From NCBI GenBank assembly GCA_009778945.1, contig WRFF01000020.1:1-15729 (forward strand): a stretch of DNA of 15,729 bases, given 5' to 3'. Shown here piece by piece: positions 1-5,460 of the stretch. The position numbers were made by a program, and so were the translations under genes. This DNA is from Clostridiales bacterium. GTDB taxonomy: Bacteria; Bacillota; Clostridia; Peptostreptococcales; Anaerovoracaceae. How positions within the stretch are numbered: the first letter of the stretch is position 1; each line of letters begins with the position of its first letter. The notes beneath the pieces are model-generated. The model was given only the letters and a program-made list of their open reading frames with translations, made no database searches and was not told where the DNA came from.

Positions 1-1229
1 AAGCGGATCAAAGCGGAAAGCAAACCGCTCCCTCACAGGTGTTCCGGCGCCTGAACACACTGTTTCCCGAACTCCCTGTCGAGAAAGCGGCTGCGCACGC
101 ACGGGAAAGCTCCGCTCCGCCGCGCACTTACACGCTTGAGCCCTCCCTTCTCGCCGCTTTGACAGACAGCATACCTTTCACACTTACGCTTTCCCCTTCG
201 GCGCTGGAGAAGTACAGCCGCTGCCCGTTCTCATGGCTGATGGAACGCGGGGTGCGGCTTGGCGAACGGCGCATTTTCGGCGCAGACGGACGCAGCATGG
301 GAGAGCTTTATCACGAAGCGCTCCTGCGCTTTGAGCGCGGAATGAGCGCGGACGGCCTGCCGCCTTCGGATCCGAAGAGCCGGTGGCAGTCGGCGGATGA
401 AGCCGAAATTGCGGCGCTTGCCTCGCTCGCCATGTCCGAACTGCGCCGCACCTACGACGAAGGCCTGTTTGAAGCGGGCCCGGCGGAACGCTACCGCGGA
501 GACCGCATGGAACGCGCGCTGACAGGCATCTGTGTCGCGCTCGCGAGGCAAGTGCGGGAAACAAAACCAGCCGAAATGCGTTTTGAGGAAACTTTCCGGG
601 ATGTTCCGGCCGCGCGCGCAGGCGGCACGGAACTGCGCGTCAGCGGGCGCATCGACCGCTACGACATCCTCGCGGACGGCAGCGCGTATGTCACCGATTA
701 TAAATCCGGCGCCGACCGTTTTCGTTTCGATGAGATTGAAAACGGATGGCGGCTGCAGTTGATGCTTTATCTCGCGGCGGTCTCGGAACGCCATGCGCCT
801 GCGGGCGCCGCCTACTTCCGCCTGTTTGAACCGCAAGTCGATCTGTCGGGGCCAAACGCGCCGGACACGGAAGAGCAGATTCGCGAAGCGCTCCTCAGGC
901 AGTACGGCGCCGACGGGTTTGTCATCGAAAAGAAAACGGGAGGAGACGCAAACACGGACAAAAACCCCGGAGGGCCGGAAGGGCAGCCGGGCGGCAGGAA
1001 CCGGACGAAGACAGGCGAATACCGCGTCACCCCCGAGGCATACGAAGCGCTCCGGGCGGACGCCGAAGCCGTCCTCACAAAGATCGCGGCGGATCTCGCG
1101 TCGGGCGATGTCGCTGCGCGCCCGAAGGAGAGCGCCTCCCCCGGCGTGGAAACGGCCTGTACCTGGTGCCGCTTCCGCAGCGTCTGCGGGCATGACCCCG
1201 ACGGCCCGATTTATTCCCAAAATGAATAA
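1..1229 (+). CDS. addB: AddB (RexB-type) helicase/nuclease subunit B, C-terminal part
   Basis: The reading frame is already open at base 3, so the gene enters from upstream and only its C-terminal ~409 codons are here. The visible part is the RecB-family PD-(D/E)XK nuclease with an iron-sulfur staple, as in the AddAB double-strand-break repair complex. Numbering from the GTG at base 39: the first staple cysteine is C62 in the SPSALEKYSRCPF block, the nuclease core is D206 (GRIDR) and D220-Y-K222 (TDYKSG), the LQLMLYL helix follows, and C374-x2-C377-x5-C383 closes the 4Fe-4S site. A Gly/Asn/Pro-rich linker at about residues 305-326 (bases 950-1015) looks like a lineage-specific insertion. The GTG at 39 is probably not a real start, because the nuclease signature needs the upstream helicase-like domains. 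addA does not follow; acpP does. Recognition of the family is firm, and AddB rather than another Fe-S RecB-type nuclease is likely. Confidence 0.88.
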   Translation, partial: ADQSGKQTAPSQVFRRLNTLFPELPVEKAAAHARESSAPPRTYTLEPSLLAALTDSIPFTLTLSPSALEKYSRCPFSWLMERGVRLGERRIFGADGRSMGELYHEALLRFERGMSADGLPPSDPKSRWQSADEAEIAALASLAMSELRRTYDEGLFEAGPAERYRGDRMERALTGICVALARQVRETKPAEMRFEETFRDVPAARAGGTELRVSGRIDRYDILADGSAYVTDYKSGADRFRFDEIENGWRLQLMLYLAAVSERHAPAGAAYFRLFEPQVDLSGPNAPDTEEQIREALLRQYGADGFVIEKKTGGDANTDKNPGGPEGQPGGRNRTKTGEYRVTPEAYEALRADAEAVLTKIAADLASGDVAARPKESASPGVETACTWCRFRSVCGHDPDGPIYSQNE

Positions 1230-1244
1230 TTCATACCGGCTTAG

Positions 1245-1273
1245 TTGCAATGCCCCCGCACGCAAGATATAAT
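1245..1273 (+). promoter_or_regulatory. sigma-70 type promoter of acpP
   Basis: TTGCAA at 1245-1250 and TATAAT at 1268-1273 are separated by exactly 17 bases. The -10 box is a perfect consensus match. Transcription should start near 1280, leaving a leader of about 70 nt before the acpP ATG. Two direct copies of TTTAACCG (1282-1289, 1291-1298) sit at the predicted start and a small hairpin follows (ATTGTT 1305-1310 with AACAAT 1316-1321). Confidence 0.8.
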
Positions 1274-1353
1274 GCTATTGCTTTAACCGTTTTAACCGCT
1301 AATTATTGTTGGAAAAACAATCACTGAAGATGGCCGAAGGCCGGAGGAATGAC

Positions 1354-1584
1354 ATGGTATTCGATAAAATCAAAGCGATCATCGCAGACAAGATTCAGGT
1401 GGAAGAGGATAAGATCACCCCTGAAACCAGCTTGATGAAAGACCTCGAAGCGGACTCGCTTGATGCGGTCGAGATCATCATGGGGATCGAAGAGGAATTT
1501 GCGATCGAAATCCCGGACGAGGCGGCGGAAGGTTTTGAAAACGTCGGCGATATTGTGAAATACGTGGAGTCGAAAGTCGGCTGA
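1354..1584 (+). CDS. acpP: Acyl carrier protein
   Basis: A 76-residue acidic protein of normal length for the acyl carrier protein of type II fatty-acid synthesis. It carries growing acyl chains on 4'-phosphopantetheine in the cytoplasm. The attachment serine is S35 in the EADSLDAVE motif, and the flanking helices (FDKIKAIIADKIQV, VEIIMGIEEEFAIEIPDE) are typical. The ATG at 1354 is chosen because GGAGG at 1343-1347 lies 6 bases before it. An open frame reaches back to 1306 but has no ribosome site there. The gene stands alone between its own promoter and a terminator rather than inside a fab cluster, which fits constitutive high expression. A specialised ACP of another pathway cannot be excluded, but no synthase genes are nearby. 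Confidence 0.96.
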   Translation: MVFDKIKAIIADKIQVEEDKITPETSLMKDLEADSLDAVEIIMGIEEEFAIEIPDEAAEGFENVGDIVKYVESKVG

Positions 1585-1613
1585 CAATCGCGGCGTTCAC
1601 AAAAAGAACAAAC

Positions 1614-1656
1614 AAAGACCCGGCGCCAAACGACAGCCGGGCTTTCTTGTTTTTTG
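1614..1656. terminator. Bidirectional intrinsic terminator between acpP and ferredoxin
   Basis: CCCGGC (1619-1624) pairs with GCCGGG (1636-1641). AAAG before and CTTT after extend the stem past one bulged A. On the + strand the stem is followed by a T-rich run (1642-1656). On the - strand the same stem is followed by TCTTTGTTTGTTCTTTTT. The position between two convergent genes fits termination in both directions. Confidence 0.82.
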
Positions 1657-1668
1657 TTTCGCGTTCTT

Positions 1669-1836
1669 TTAGACTTCCTTCGGCGAACCGGTCGGGCAGA
1701 CGGACGCGCAGGCGCCGCAATCGATGCACTTTTCTTCATCGATCACATAGATATCCCCTTCGCTGATGCAGTCAACCGGGCAATCCGGCTGGCAAGCGCC
1801 GCACGCGATGCAGGAATCATCAATCCTATAGGCCAT
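1669..1836 (-). CDS. 2[4Fe-4S] ferredoxin
   Basis: A 55-residue protein beginning MAYRIDDSCIACGACQPDCP. It has two C-x2-C-x2-C-x3-C-P clusters: CIACGACQPDCP in the N half and CIDCGACASVCP in the C half. This is the clostridial-type two-cluster ferredoxin, a small soluble low-potential electron carrier for anaerobic oxidoreductases or hydrogenases. The ATG at 1836 is preceded by a perfect AAGGAGG (1849-1843) with 6 bases between. The length is normal for the family. The gene is monocistronic, has its own consensus promoter and a roughly 130-nt structured leader, and converges on acpP with a shared terminator. The partner enzyme cannot be read from the context. Confidence 0.96.
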   Translation of the reverse strand: MAYRIDDSCIACGACQPDCPVDCISEGDIYVIDEEKCIDCGACASVCPTGSPKEV

Positions 1837-1858
1837 TGAAAACCTCCTTCTGGTTTAG

Positions 1859-1880
1859 GGAAACGCCTGTCAGCGTTTCC
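1859..1880 (-). repeat. Short hairpin in ferredoxin leader, reduced copy of the 52-bp family
   Basis: GGAAACGC (1859-1866) and GCGTTTCC (1873-1880) form a perfect 8-bp stem with a 6-base loop, ending 9 bases before the ferredoxin Shine-Dalgarno sequence. Its outer bases match the ends of the 52-bp elements at 1915-1966 and 5085-5136 (GGAARCRCTGA), and CTAA follows on the - strand as in the queF copy. It looks like the same element with its interior deleted. Confidence 0.6.
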
Positions 1881-1914
1881 TTTGCACTCTGTGATAAAAT
1901 AATAACATCAGTAA

Positions 1915-1966
1915 GGAAACATGGCTGAATCTCCGGCGCAGAACCGCGATCGTTCATCCGTGCTTC
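1915..1966 (-). repeat. 52-bp hairpin element in ferredoxin leader
   Basis: The left arm (1916-1929) and right arm (1953-1966) are imperfect inverted repeats. On the - strand RNA, 12 of 14 positions pair, including one G-U. The length (52 bases), the outer GGAAACA and the internal AATCTCYGGCRCA block match the element at 5085-5136 in the queF leader. It begins right at the predicted mRNA start, so it would form the 5' end of the ferredoxin transcript. Confidence 0.6.
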
Positions 1967-1973
1967 ATGTGGA

Positions 1974-2002
1974 ATTATAGCAAAGTGAAACGGATCGGGC
2001 AA
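1974..2002 (-). promoter_or_regulatory. Ferredoxin promoter
   Basis: Read on the - strand, TTGCCC (2002-1997) and TATAAT (1979-1974) are 17 bases apart, with a perfect -10 box. Transcription is expected near 1967, giving a leader of about 130 nt that holds two hairpins before the ribosome site. Confidence 0.75.
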
Positions 2003-2057
2003 GCGTTTTTTATAGAGAAATAATCGCTTTTAGTGAGGAACAATTCGGGAATAATCG

Positions 2058-2876
2058 ATGAAAATCTACAGCCTTGTAGGGAAAAGCGGTACCGGGAAAA
2101 GCTTTCAGGCTATCGACCTGTGCCATGAACGCGGGATCGCCTGTATCATCGACGACGGCCTTTTGATCGGGCACGGCATGGTGCTTGCGGGCAAATCCGC
2201 GAAACGCCAGGATACGAGGATCGGCGCGATCCGGACGGCGCTGTTTACCGACGAAACACACCGCGAAGAGGTCATGGAAAAAATCCGTACGGAGAATCCG
2301 GATTCGCTCCTCATTGTCGGTACGAGCGAACGTATGACCGAGCAGATCGCGGACCGCCTCGGCCTCCCGCGCCCCAAAGAGCGCATCGCTATCGAAACCA
2401 TCACGACGTCGGACGAACGGCGCATCGCGTCTTACCGGCGCCACGAGCTCGGCCAGCATATTATCCCGGCGCCGACCTTTGAGGTACGCCGCGATTTTTC
2501 GGGATATTTTCTGCATCCGATCAAGGTGCTGCGCGATATGCGGCGCGGCCGCGAAGACGAGACGGAACGCTCCCTGGTGCGGCCGACGTACAGTTATTTC
2601 GGAAATTTTTCGATCTCCGACCGCGCGATCCGGGATATTGTCAAAGCATCGGCGCGTTTCGTCGCCCCGGTCGATTCGATCGTGCAGATCTTCGTGCATA
2701 AACGCCCGGACGGCGTGCGCATCGATACGTCGATCATCGTGTGCGCGGGTACGCCTCTGCTCGACGCCGCGCTCGCGTTTCAGGGCCTCGTGAAAAAAAA
2801 TGTCGAGGAAATGACCTCGATGAACCTGCTTGCGATCGACGTGAAGGTCGCGGACATCGTGTGGAGGGACGCGTGA
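2058..2876 (+). CDS. P-loop NTPase fused to an Asp23/Gls24-like domain
   Basis: A 272-residue protein of two parts. The N-terminal part has a textbook Walker A loop, GKSGTGKS (residues 8-15), a possible Walker-B-like strand IIDDG (30-34) and a further hydrophobic strand, SLLIVGTS (83-90). The C-terminal part from about residue 177 to 270 resembles the Asp23/Gls24 (alkaline-shock) fold: ISDRAIRDIVKASA, a DGVRIDTSIIV strand, then LLDAALAFQGLVKKNVEEMT and a closing IDVKVADIV strand. The linker (about 140-176) is Arg-rich. The role is unknown. Asp23-type proteins are linked to membrane or envelope homeostasis, so an ATP-driven regulatory function is only inference. The ATG at 2058 has a weak CGGGA site 7 bases upstream. 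The gene overlaps the next one by 4 bases, so the two are probably translationally coupled. Confidence 0.8.
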   Translation: MKIYSLVGKSGTGKSFQAIDLCHERGIACIIDDGLLIGHGMVLAGKSAKRQDTRIGAIRTALFTDETHREEVMEKIRTENPDSLLIVGTSERMTEQIADRLGLPRPKERIAIETITTSDERRIASYRRHELGQHIIPAPTFEVRRDFSGYFLHPIKVLRDMRRGREDETERSLVRPTYSYFGNFSISDRAIRDIVKASARFVAPVDSIVQIFVHKRPDGVRIDTSIIVCAGTPLLDAALAFQGLVKKNVEEMTSMNLLAIDVKVADIVWRDA

Positions 2877-3757
2877 GCCCGGGCGCCGTAACGGAACTCC
2901 GCTTCGAAAACGTGCGCGATTTCGATCCGGCGCAGACCTTTGAATGCGGTCAGTGCTTTCGCTTCACACGGGAGAAAAACGGCAGCTACACAGGCGTCGT
3001 CCGCGGGCATTTCGCGAACATTTCCTATAATAACGAAGAGGACCGCCTTACGGTTTTCAGCGATTATTTGCCCGGAAGCGAAGCTTTGCGCGACAAATTT
3101 TGGCGCGATTTCCTGGACCTGGACCGCGACTACGCGCAGATCAAACGAAGGCTTTCGGCGGATGGCCCCGTACTGGAAAGCGCGATTTTATCCGCGGGCG
3201 GGATCCGCATCCTGCATCAGGAGCCGTGGGAAACTTTGGTCAGTTTCGTAATCTCGCAAAACAACCATATCCCGCGCATCCGCGGCTGCGTCGACGCGCT
3301 GTGCCGTAATTTCGGGGACCGGATCGGCTCTTTTCAAGGGCGCGACCTGTACGCGTTTCCGACGATCCGCAGGCTCGCCACCCTGCCTGCGTCCGAGCTC
3401 AACATATGCAAACTCGGCTACCGCGCGCAGTATGTCGCGGAGACCGCGCGGCAGGTCGATGTGGACGGCGGCGCTTTCTTAGCTACCGGCGATACTGCCG
3501 ACCCCGAAAAATTAGAAACCTATCTCCTCTCCCTCTCGGGCGTCGGCCCGAAGGTTGCGCACTGCATAATGCTCTTTGCTCTGCGGCGTTTTGAAAGTTT
3601 CCCGATCGATGTCTGGATGCGCCGCGCGATGAGCGAACTTTACGGTATCCCCGAGGAAGACGAAGCGGGGATGCACGCCTACGCCCGTGAGCATTTTGGG
3701 GATGCTGCCGGCATCGCGCAGATGTACCTGTTTCAATATATGCGTACGCGAAAATAA
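2873..3757 (+). CDS. ogg: 8-oxoguanine DNA glycosylase/AP lyase, Ogg1 type
   Basis: A 294-residue protein of the helix-hairpin-helix glycosylase family that excises 8-oxoguanine from DNA and nicks the abasic site. Visible landmarks are the N-terminal FECGQCFRF block, PWETLVSFVISQNNHIPRIRG, LGYRAQYV, the hairpin LSGVGPKVAHCI with the catalytic lysine K227, and FPIDVWMRR with the catalytic aspartate D246. The order matches eukaryotic-type Ogg1, including an N-terminal Ogg_N region, and not MutM. The GTG at 2873 is chosen because it overlaps the preceding stop as GTGA and has GGAGG at 2863-2867. Longer in-frame extensions upstream lie inside the previous gene. Translation is probably coupled to the P-loop/Asp23 gene, though no functional link is known. 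Confidence 0.93.
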   Translation: MSPGAVTELRFENVRDFDPAQTFECGQCFRFTREKNGSYTGVVRGHFANISYNNEEDRLTVFSDYLPGSEALRDKFWRDFLDLDRDYAQIKRRLSADGPVLESAILSAGGIRILHQEPWETLVSFVISQNNHIPRIRGCVDALCRNFGDRIGSFQGRDLYAFPTIRRLATLPASELNICKLGYRAQYVAETARQVDVDGGAFLATGDTADPEKLETYLLSLSGVGPKVAHCIMLFALRRFESFPIDVWMRRAMSELYGIPEEDEAGMHAYAREHFGDAAGIAQMYLFQYMRTRK

Positions 3758-3774
3758 AACTCTCAAAATCTTAT

Positions 3775-3804
3775 ATGGAATAATATTCCATTTTATGATA
3801 TACT
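3775..3804 (+). promoter_or_regulatory. Promoter with 17-bp dyad, predicted leaderless start
   Basis: An extended -10 box, TGA followed by TATACT (3796-3804), ends 6 bases before the ATG at 3811, so the mRNA should begin at or next to the start codon. ATGGAAT (3775-3781) and ATTCCAT (3785-3791) form a 17-bp perfect dyad in the spacer region. This is a good place for a repressor. No clear -35 box is seen. Confidence 0.6.
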
Positions 3805-3810
3805 GTGCGC

Positions 3811-4332
3811 ATGAACGAATTACTGCCACCGAAACGAATCCTGATTGTGTTTGCGGCGGGCGCGGCGGTTTTTTGCGCCTGCCTCGCGCCATCCCCCGGT
3901 GCGCTTCTTTATTTTGCGGCGCTTTGCCTTCTTTTTCTCATTGCGTGGATTGACGCGCGTACGCAGGAAATCTACGATCTGATGAGCCTCGCGCTCGCGG
4001 TCTGCGGTGTTCTGGCAATCTTCGTAATCCCCCAGGTATCTCTCTCGGAACGGTTGGCCGGCGCGGGGATCGGAAGTTTGCCGGCGCTTGCCTTTTCGCT
4101 GCTCACCCGCGGAGGCGTCGGGCTCGGCGATGTCTTCCTGCTCGCGGCGGCCGGCCTGCTGCTCGGCTGGCGCGGCATGCTTTCCGCGCTTATCATCGGC
4201 TGTCTGCTCGGCGGCGCCTTCGCCGCTCTGCTGCTGCTTACAAAACGCAGATCCCGAAAGGACAGCGTCCCCTTCGCGCCGCCGCTCTGCATCGGCGTCG
4301 CCGCCGCCCTCTTTCTCCCTCCGTTTTTCTGA
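3811..4332 (+). CDS. A24-family prepilin peptidase domain protein
   Basis: A 173-residue, very hydrophobic membrane protein with about six predicted membrane segments. It has the two aspartates of type IV prepilin peptidases: D48 in AWIDARTQEI and D107 in GGVGLGDV, the GxGD motif of this intramembrane aspartic protease family. It lacks the N-terminal cysteine-rich methylation domain, so it corresponds to the short TadV/CpaA-like form that cleaves prepilin leaders only. No pilin, ATPase or assembly gene is in the window, so its substrate must lie elsewhere. The ATG at 3811 is preferred over the GTG at 3805. No ribosome site precedes it, but a promoter places the mRNA 5' end at the ATG. It runs convergent to the fragment and queF on the other strand. 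Confidence 0.85.
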   Translation: MNELLPPKRILIVFAAGAAVFCACLAPSPGALLYFAALCLLFLIAWIDARTQEIYDLMSLALAVCGVLAIFVIPQVSLSERLAGAGIGSLPALAFSLLTRGGVGLGDVFLLAAAGLLLGWRGMLSALIIGCLLGGAFAALLLLTKRRSRKDSVPFAPPLCIGVAAALFLPPFF

Positions 4333-4341
4333 GCGGCTATT

Positions 4342-4533
4342 TTATCCCTTTTCTTCGAATTTAATGGAGGCGTCCCGCGGCAGCGCCAATTTGCACTCGG
4401 CTTCTATCGCCTTGGTGATCCCCGAAAGAATCGGACAAGCGCAATGCGCAGGAAAATTTTCGGAAGCGTGCGCATAAAACGGGCTCTTGCCCGGTCTGAC
4501 AAGGCACACTTCATAACTGTCAAAGGTGGGACG
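4342..4533 (-). pseudogene. Start-less 63-codon gene remnant downstream of queF
   Basis: An open frame on the - strand runs from a TGA at 4536-4534 to a TAA at 4344-4342. Its sequence looks like real protein (TFDSYEVCLVRPGKSPFYAH, then HCACPILSGITKAIEAECKL, ending IKFEEKG), with paired cysteines. It has no ATG, and the only GTG (in YEVCLV) has no ribosome site. The frame begins 16 bases after the queF stop, on the same strand. The most likely reading is the 3' end of a gene whose front was deleted or shifted, formerly in an operon with queF. I do not recognise the family. A functional small protein with an unusual start is the alternative. Confidence 0.5.
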
Positions 4534-4549
4534 TCAACTGCGCCTTCTT

Positions 4550-5062
4550 TCACCTATTGTCCACTGTCTCCAGGTACAAGCCGTGGGAAAAAAGCCGCTT
4601 CTCTGCAAACGCCTCCCACTTCGTACCTGCTCTTCCGTAATTGCAGTAAGGGTCGATCGAAATGCCGCCGCGCGGCAGGAACTTCCCCGTCACCTCGATA
4701 TATCTCGGATCCGTCAACTTTATCAGGTCCTTCATGATTGTGTTCACGCAGTCCTCGTGAAAGTCTCCGTGATTCCGGAAACTGAGCAGGTACAGCTTGA
4801 GCGACTTGCTCTCCACCATCAGCTTGTCGGGAATGTACAGGATATACATCGTCGCCATATCCGGCTGTCCGGTCATGGGGCAGAGCGACGTAAACTCCGG
4901 GCAGTTGAACCGTACAAAATAATCGTTTTCGACATGCTTGTTCGGGAATGTCTCCAGCACCTCGGGCGCATAAGTGTAGCGGTATTCCGTATGCTGATCC
5001 CCTAGCAGCGTCACACCTTCCATCTCCTGTTTCGTCCTTCCGGACGCATTTTCATCGCGCAT
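4550..5062 (-). CDS. queF: NADPH-dependent 7-cyano-7-deazaguanine reductase (preQ0 reductase)
   Basis: A 170-residue protein very like the single-domain Bacillus-type QueF (about 165 residues). It reduces the nitrile of preQ0 to the amine preQ1, the last free-base step of queuosine synthesis. The catalytic cysteine is C61 in FTSLCPMTGQPD, with D68 as acid/base. The NADPH-binding QueF signature ESKSLKLYLLSFRNHGDFHE (84-103) and the PRGGISIDPYCNYG block (130-143) are intact. The ATG at 5062 is preferred because AGAGGA lies 5 bases upstream and the length then fits the family; a TTG at 5080 is in frame but has no ribosome site. No other queuosine genes (queC, D, E) are nearby. The leader holds a 16-bp-arm hairpin but no preQ1 riboswitch that I could recognise. 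Confidence 0.97.
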   Translation of the reverse strand: MRDENASGRTKQEMEGVTLLGDQHTEYRYTYAPEVLETFPNKHVENDYFVRFNCPEFTSLCPMTGQPDMATMYILYIPDKLMVESKSLKLYLLSFRNHGDFHEDCVNTIMKDLIKLTDPRYIEVTGKFLPRGGISIDPYCNYGRAGTKWEAFAEKRLFSHGLYLETVDNR

Positions 5063-5084
5063 CCTGTTCCTCTTCTTCAATTAG

Positions 5085-5136
5085 GGAAACACTGATTAAA
5101 TCTCTGGCACATACCATTTCTTTAATCAGCGCTTCC
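5085..5136 (-). repeat. 52-bp inverted-repeat element in queF leader, flanked by TTAG
   Basis: GGAAACACTGATTAAA (5085-5100) and TTTAATCAGCGCTTCC (5121-5136) are 16-base arms matching at 14 positions. Both mismatches become G-U pairs in - strand RNA, so the queF mRNA can form the full stem. A direct repeat TTAG borders both ends (5081-5084, 5137-5140), like a target-site duplication. It has the same length and shared interior as the element at 1915-1966. Either a miniature mobile element or a cis-acting RNA hairpin fits. Confidence 0.7.
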
Positions 5137-5153
5137 TTAGTGCTTTCATAAAT

Positions 5154-5182
5154 ATTATGCCTAAAATTTTAACACATATTCA
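5154..5182 (-). promoter_or_regulatory. Possible queF promoter
   Basis: On the - strand, TGAATA (5182-5177) and CATAAT (5159-5154) are 17 bases apart. The -10 box matches 5 of 6; the -35 box is poor. It would start the mRNA near 5147, just ahead of the hairpin element, as in the ferredoxin leader. Confidence 0.35.
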
Positions 5183-5292
5183 TTCCCGGCTCATTTCGTT
5201 ATATACTTTTATTACCTGACAATAAACAGCAGGAAGCTGCGAAGCGGATTATGAAAACCGTGTGCAGAGAAATGCGGGAAAAATGGCAAAAA

Positions 5293-5384
5293 TTTTGAGT
5301 AAAGAACGATTTTCTTGCAAAAAAGACCGGAAAATGCGAAAAAAACGCAAATATTGAAGGGAAAATCGTTCTTTACCGCAAAAA
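5293..5384 (+). repeat. Hairpin element upstream of the hydrolase (copy 1 of a pair)
   Basis: GTAAAGAACGATTTTC (5299-5314) has a perfect 16-base reverse complement at 5361-5376. TTTTG (5293-5297) and CAAAA (5379-5383) extend the arms past a short mismatch. The 46-base interior is A-rich and holds a small TGCG/CGCA hairpin. Its right arm and interior resemble the element at 6439-6552. It lies between divergent queF and the hydrolase. The rest of this ~400-base gap (5137-5460) shows only the possible queF promoter and the hydrolase ribosome site. Confidence 0.75.
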
Positions 5385-5460
5385 AATGTCATAAAACGGC
5401 TCCGTCCCTGTCATTACAATCATGGGCGTGAACAGTAACAGTAAATAGGGAGGTTTCATT

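Noticed and set aside
231..1265. Long open frame on the - strand opposite addB
   Set aside because: It mirrors the codon structure of addB, has no recognisable domain and is rich in Arg and Ala, as expected for a shadow in GC-rich DNA.
5063..5160. preQ1 riboswitch in the queF leader
   Set aside because: The compact preQ1-I pattern (short C-rich hairpin loop plus A-rich tail overlapping the ribosome site) is not visible. The hairpin present belongs to a repeat family also found before ferredoxin.
5293..5384. CRISPR repeat or spacer
   Set aside because: The element is a single inverted repeat and not a series of evenly spaced direct repeats; no cas genes are present.
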